A stretch of DNA of 64,000 nt, from NCBI RefSeq assembly GCF_003014535.1, contig NZ_PYGD01000001.1, positions 1,116,001 to 1,180,000 on the forward strand. The letters are read 5' to 3'. Each line of letters begins with the position of its first letter. Positions within the stretch are counted from its first letter, which is position 1. A program made the translations under genes and the position numbers. A model generated the notes under the pieces. That model was not told the origin of the DNA and did not search any database. It was given only the letters and a program-made list of their open reading frames with translations. Of this stretch, positions 62,455 to 64,000 are shown piece by piece. The DNA comes from Taibaiella chishuiensis. GTDB taxonomy: Bacteria > Bacteroidota > Bacteroidia > Chitinophagales > Chitinophagaceae.

Positions 62455-63105
62455 ATGGTCTACAACTTAAGCGTTCAGAACTCGATGGTAACGCAATGGA
62501 TGAGTGAAATAAGGGAGGTCGGTACCCAAAACGACCGGATGCGCTTCCGGAGAAATATGGAACGGATCGGCGAAATTGCTGCCTATGAGATCAGTAAGCT
62601 CGTGGACTATGAAGAAAAACTGATACAGACGCCCATGGGCGAGGCCTCCTGCAGGGTAATGACGGAGCAGCCGGTACTGGCAACCATACTGAGAGCCGGT
62701 GTGCCGCTGCACCAGGGATTGCTTAATTATTTCGATAAAGGCGACAGCGCATTCGTAGCCGCTTACCGCAAGCATCACCGCGACGGCAGTTTTGAAATAG
62801 AACAGCATTATGCGACCTGTCCTTCGCTGGAGGGCCGGGTGCTGATCATTGCCGATCCGATGCTGGCTACCGGCGCCTCGCTGATCCTGGCAATAGAAAC
62901 GCTGCTGGGGTATGGCAAACCATCACATATTCATGTCGTTGCGGCTATAGCCTGTACCGAAGGCATTGAAAATCTGCTCCGCAAATTTCCGGAGGTGGAT
63001 GTATGGGCCGGCGATATCGACGAAGAACTTACCGCTAAAGGTTATATCGTGCCCGGATTGGGCGATGCGGGCGACCTGGCGTTCGGAAAAAAGGAACAGA
63101 ATTAG
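62455..63105 (+). CDS. upp: Uracil phosphoribosyltransferase
   Basis: A 216-residue Upp: TILRAGVPLHQGLLNYF near 76, the PRPP loop VLIIADPMLATGASLILAI near 128 and GYIVPGLGDAGDLAFG near the end. It makes UMP from uracil and PRPP in pyrimidine salvage. PyrR-like regulatory features are absent. Confidence 0.95.
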   Translation: MVYNLSVQNSMVTQWMSEIREVGTQNDRMRFRRNMERIGEIAAYEISKLVDYEEKLIQTPMGEASCRVMTEQPVLATILRAGVPLHQGLLNYFDKGDSAFVAAYRKHHRDGSFEIEQHYATCPSLEGRVLIIADPMLATGASLILAIETLLGYGKPSHIHVVAAIACTEGIENLLRKFPEVDVWAGDIDEELTAKGYIVPGLGDAGDLAFGKKEQN

Positions 63106-63153
63106 TGTCCTGAAAGGCTTTTTATTGCCCGGGAAATATAGGTGTAAGTATCC

Positions 63154-63183
63154 TTGTTTTCAATTATTTTACGCTTATATTTG
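63154..63183 (+). promoter_or_regulatory. Promoter of the PorP/SprF-type gene
   Basis: TTG (63154-63156), 19 bases, TATATTTG (63176-63183). The predicted leader is about 120 bases, longer than usual here, and contains a poly-A run and an AT-rich stretch. Confidence 0.75.
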
Positions 63184-63311
63184 TAGGGCATTTTTTTTGT
63201 AAAAACCCAACATGGAAAAAAAAAATGCTGTCTATTGTATAATAACATTGTTTGTGTTATTTTGTGGGCAGAAATGTTTCCATTTAATCTGGTAATCCGA
63301 AAAATAAAATC

Positions 63312-64000
63312 ATGAAGAAAGTATTACTAAGTGCTTTGGCTTTGGCAGGGATATCTTTAGCAGGGTGGGCACAGGATGTGCATTTTACACAATATTTTAC
63401 CTCACCCTTGACGCTGAACCCTGCTCAGACCGGCCTCACGCAAAACGACTGGCGCTTATCCGCTAACTTTCGCACACAGTGGTATACTGTTTCCAGTAAT
63501 CCTTACATGAGCGGTACCGTGGCTTTCGATATTCCAACATTGAGAGGGAAACTGCCGGAAGGCGATGCATTGGGCGTTGGTGTACTGGGCTTGTACGACA
63601 GGTCGGGTACCGGTGGTTTGCAAAATACGACTGTAGGTATATCGGTAGCTTATCATAAAGCACTCGGTGCTGAAAAACAACATACGCTTTCACTCGGTGT
63701 GCAGGGTTATATGGTGCAAAAAAGCATCCAGTTCGATAAGCTGATCTTTGGTGACCAGTTTGACGCTACCCGTCCTGAAGGTTACCTGAAAAATGCATCT
63801 GCCGAGAATTTCGGTAATGCAGATCTTACCTATCCCGATTTCAACGTAGGCCTGATGTACTCCGGCCGCGTAAGCGATAAGGCGACTATGTATGCCGGTT
63901 TTGGTTATTATCACCTTACCCGCCCCGAAGAGCGTTTCCTGAACAGCGGTACAGCGCTTAAGATCAATTCCCGCTATTCTGCCTATATGGGCGGCTCCTT
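63312..64000 (+). CDS. PorP/SprF-family T9SS membrane protein, 5' part
   Basis: From ATG at 63312 the frame stays open to the window edge (229 codons). The signal peptide MKKVLLSALALAGISLAGWA is cleaved before QDVHFTQYF. QYFTSPLTLNPAQTGLTQND near the start of the mature chain and the following barrel strands (for example GVGVLGLYDRSGTGG, HTLSLGVQGYMVQKSIQFDK) match the PorP/SprF family of outer-membrane proteins linked to type IX secretion and surface adhesin display. The C-terminus is missing. In related genomes such genes follow a large T9SS substrate, but here the upstream gene is upp. Confidence 0.9.
   Translation, partial: MKKVLLSALALAGISLAGWAQDVHFTQYFTSPLTLNPAQTGLTQNDWRLSANFRTQWYTVSSNPYMSGTVAFDIPTLRGKLPEGDALGVGVLGLYDRSGTGGLQNTTVGISVAYHKALGAEKQHTLSLGVQGYMVQKSIQFDKLIFGDQFDATRPEGYLKNASAENFGNADLTYPDFNVGLMYSGRVSDKATMYAGFGYYHLTRPEERFLNSGTALKINSRYSAYMGGS

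Overview
The window reads as chromosomal DNA of a Bacteroidota, most consistent with the Chitinophagaceae or a close relative. The signs are the phylum-type promoter (-33 TTG, about 19-21 bases, -7 TAnnTTTG) in front of many genes; the near absence of Shine-Dalgarno sites; type IX secretion (T9SS) C-terminal sorting domains on four secreted proteins; a PorP/SprF-type protein at the right edge; and families largely confined to the phylum (DUF4271, DUF4294, DUF4295, DUF5606). The species cannot be named from this alone.

Layout. 1-1.7 kb: the 3' end of a T9SS-sorted surface protein, then two tandem tRNA-Asn genes. 1.7-5.6 kb: a glycosyltransferase with an unusual C-terminal fusion, an acetoacetyl-CoA reductase-like SDR and a polyprenyl diphosphate synthase. 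6.1-7.8 kb: a highly expressed-looking OmpA-family protein, followed by an array of 81-bp repeats (7.9-8.7 kb). 8.8-20.5 kb: mostly housekeeping genes (scpB, a YkuK-like RNase H fold protein, an HU/IHF protein, a KdnA-like aminotransferase, rsmA, a 2-hydroxyacid dehydrogenase, greA, a HIT protein, pnuC, clpX) with one large exported protein of unknown function and a decayed T9SS gene. 20.8-28.7 kb: a minus-strand envelope group (cls, an MsbA-like exporter, an acyltransferase, a C40 peptidase, a hemD-like gene, a DUF4271 protein). 28.8-36.6 kb: alaS, an outer-membrane protein, an FAD oxidoreductase, an MFS transporter, an unpaired transketolase N-half and a DUF5606 protein. 36.8-40.5 kb: two T9SS-sorted secreted proteins.

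40.7-53.4 kb holds the S10-spc ribosomal protein operon in the order rpsJ-rplC-rplD-rplW-rplB-rpsS-rplV-rpsC-rplP-rpmC-rpsQ-rplN-rplX-rplE-rpsN-rpsH-rplF-rplR-rpsE-rpmD-rplO-secY. It starts at two tandem promoters and ends at a strong terminator straight after secY, so the str genes (rpsL, rpsG, fusA) and the alpha genes (infA, rpmJ, rpsM, rpsK, rpsD, rpoA, rplQ) that often flank it are not here. Nearly every spacer in the operon carries a stem-loop, the largest being a three-armed structure before secY. 53.4-64 kb: an MlaE-type permease, a GNAT acetyltransferase, priA, the rpmB-rpmG-DUF4295 ribosomal cluster, a T9SS-sorted reprolysin-like metallopeptidase, bshB1, a DUF4294 protein, upp, and the start of a PorP/SprF-type gene.

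I saw no CRISPR array, phage, transposase, restriction system or toxin-antitoxin pair. The unusual content is mostly non-coding: the 81-bp repeat family, short tandem repeats with a strict 7-base period at seven places (two of them ribosomal-gene leaders), the spacer stem-loops, and a terminator-like hairpin at the predicted 5' end of the greA transcript.
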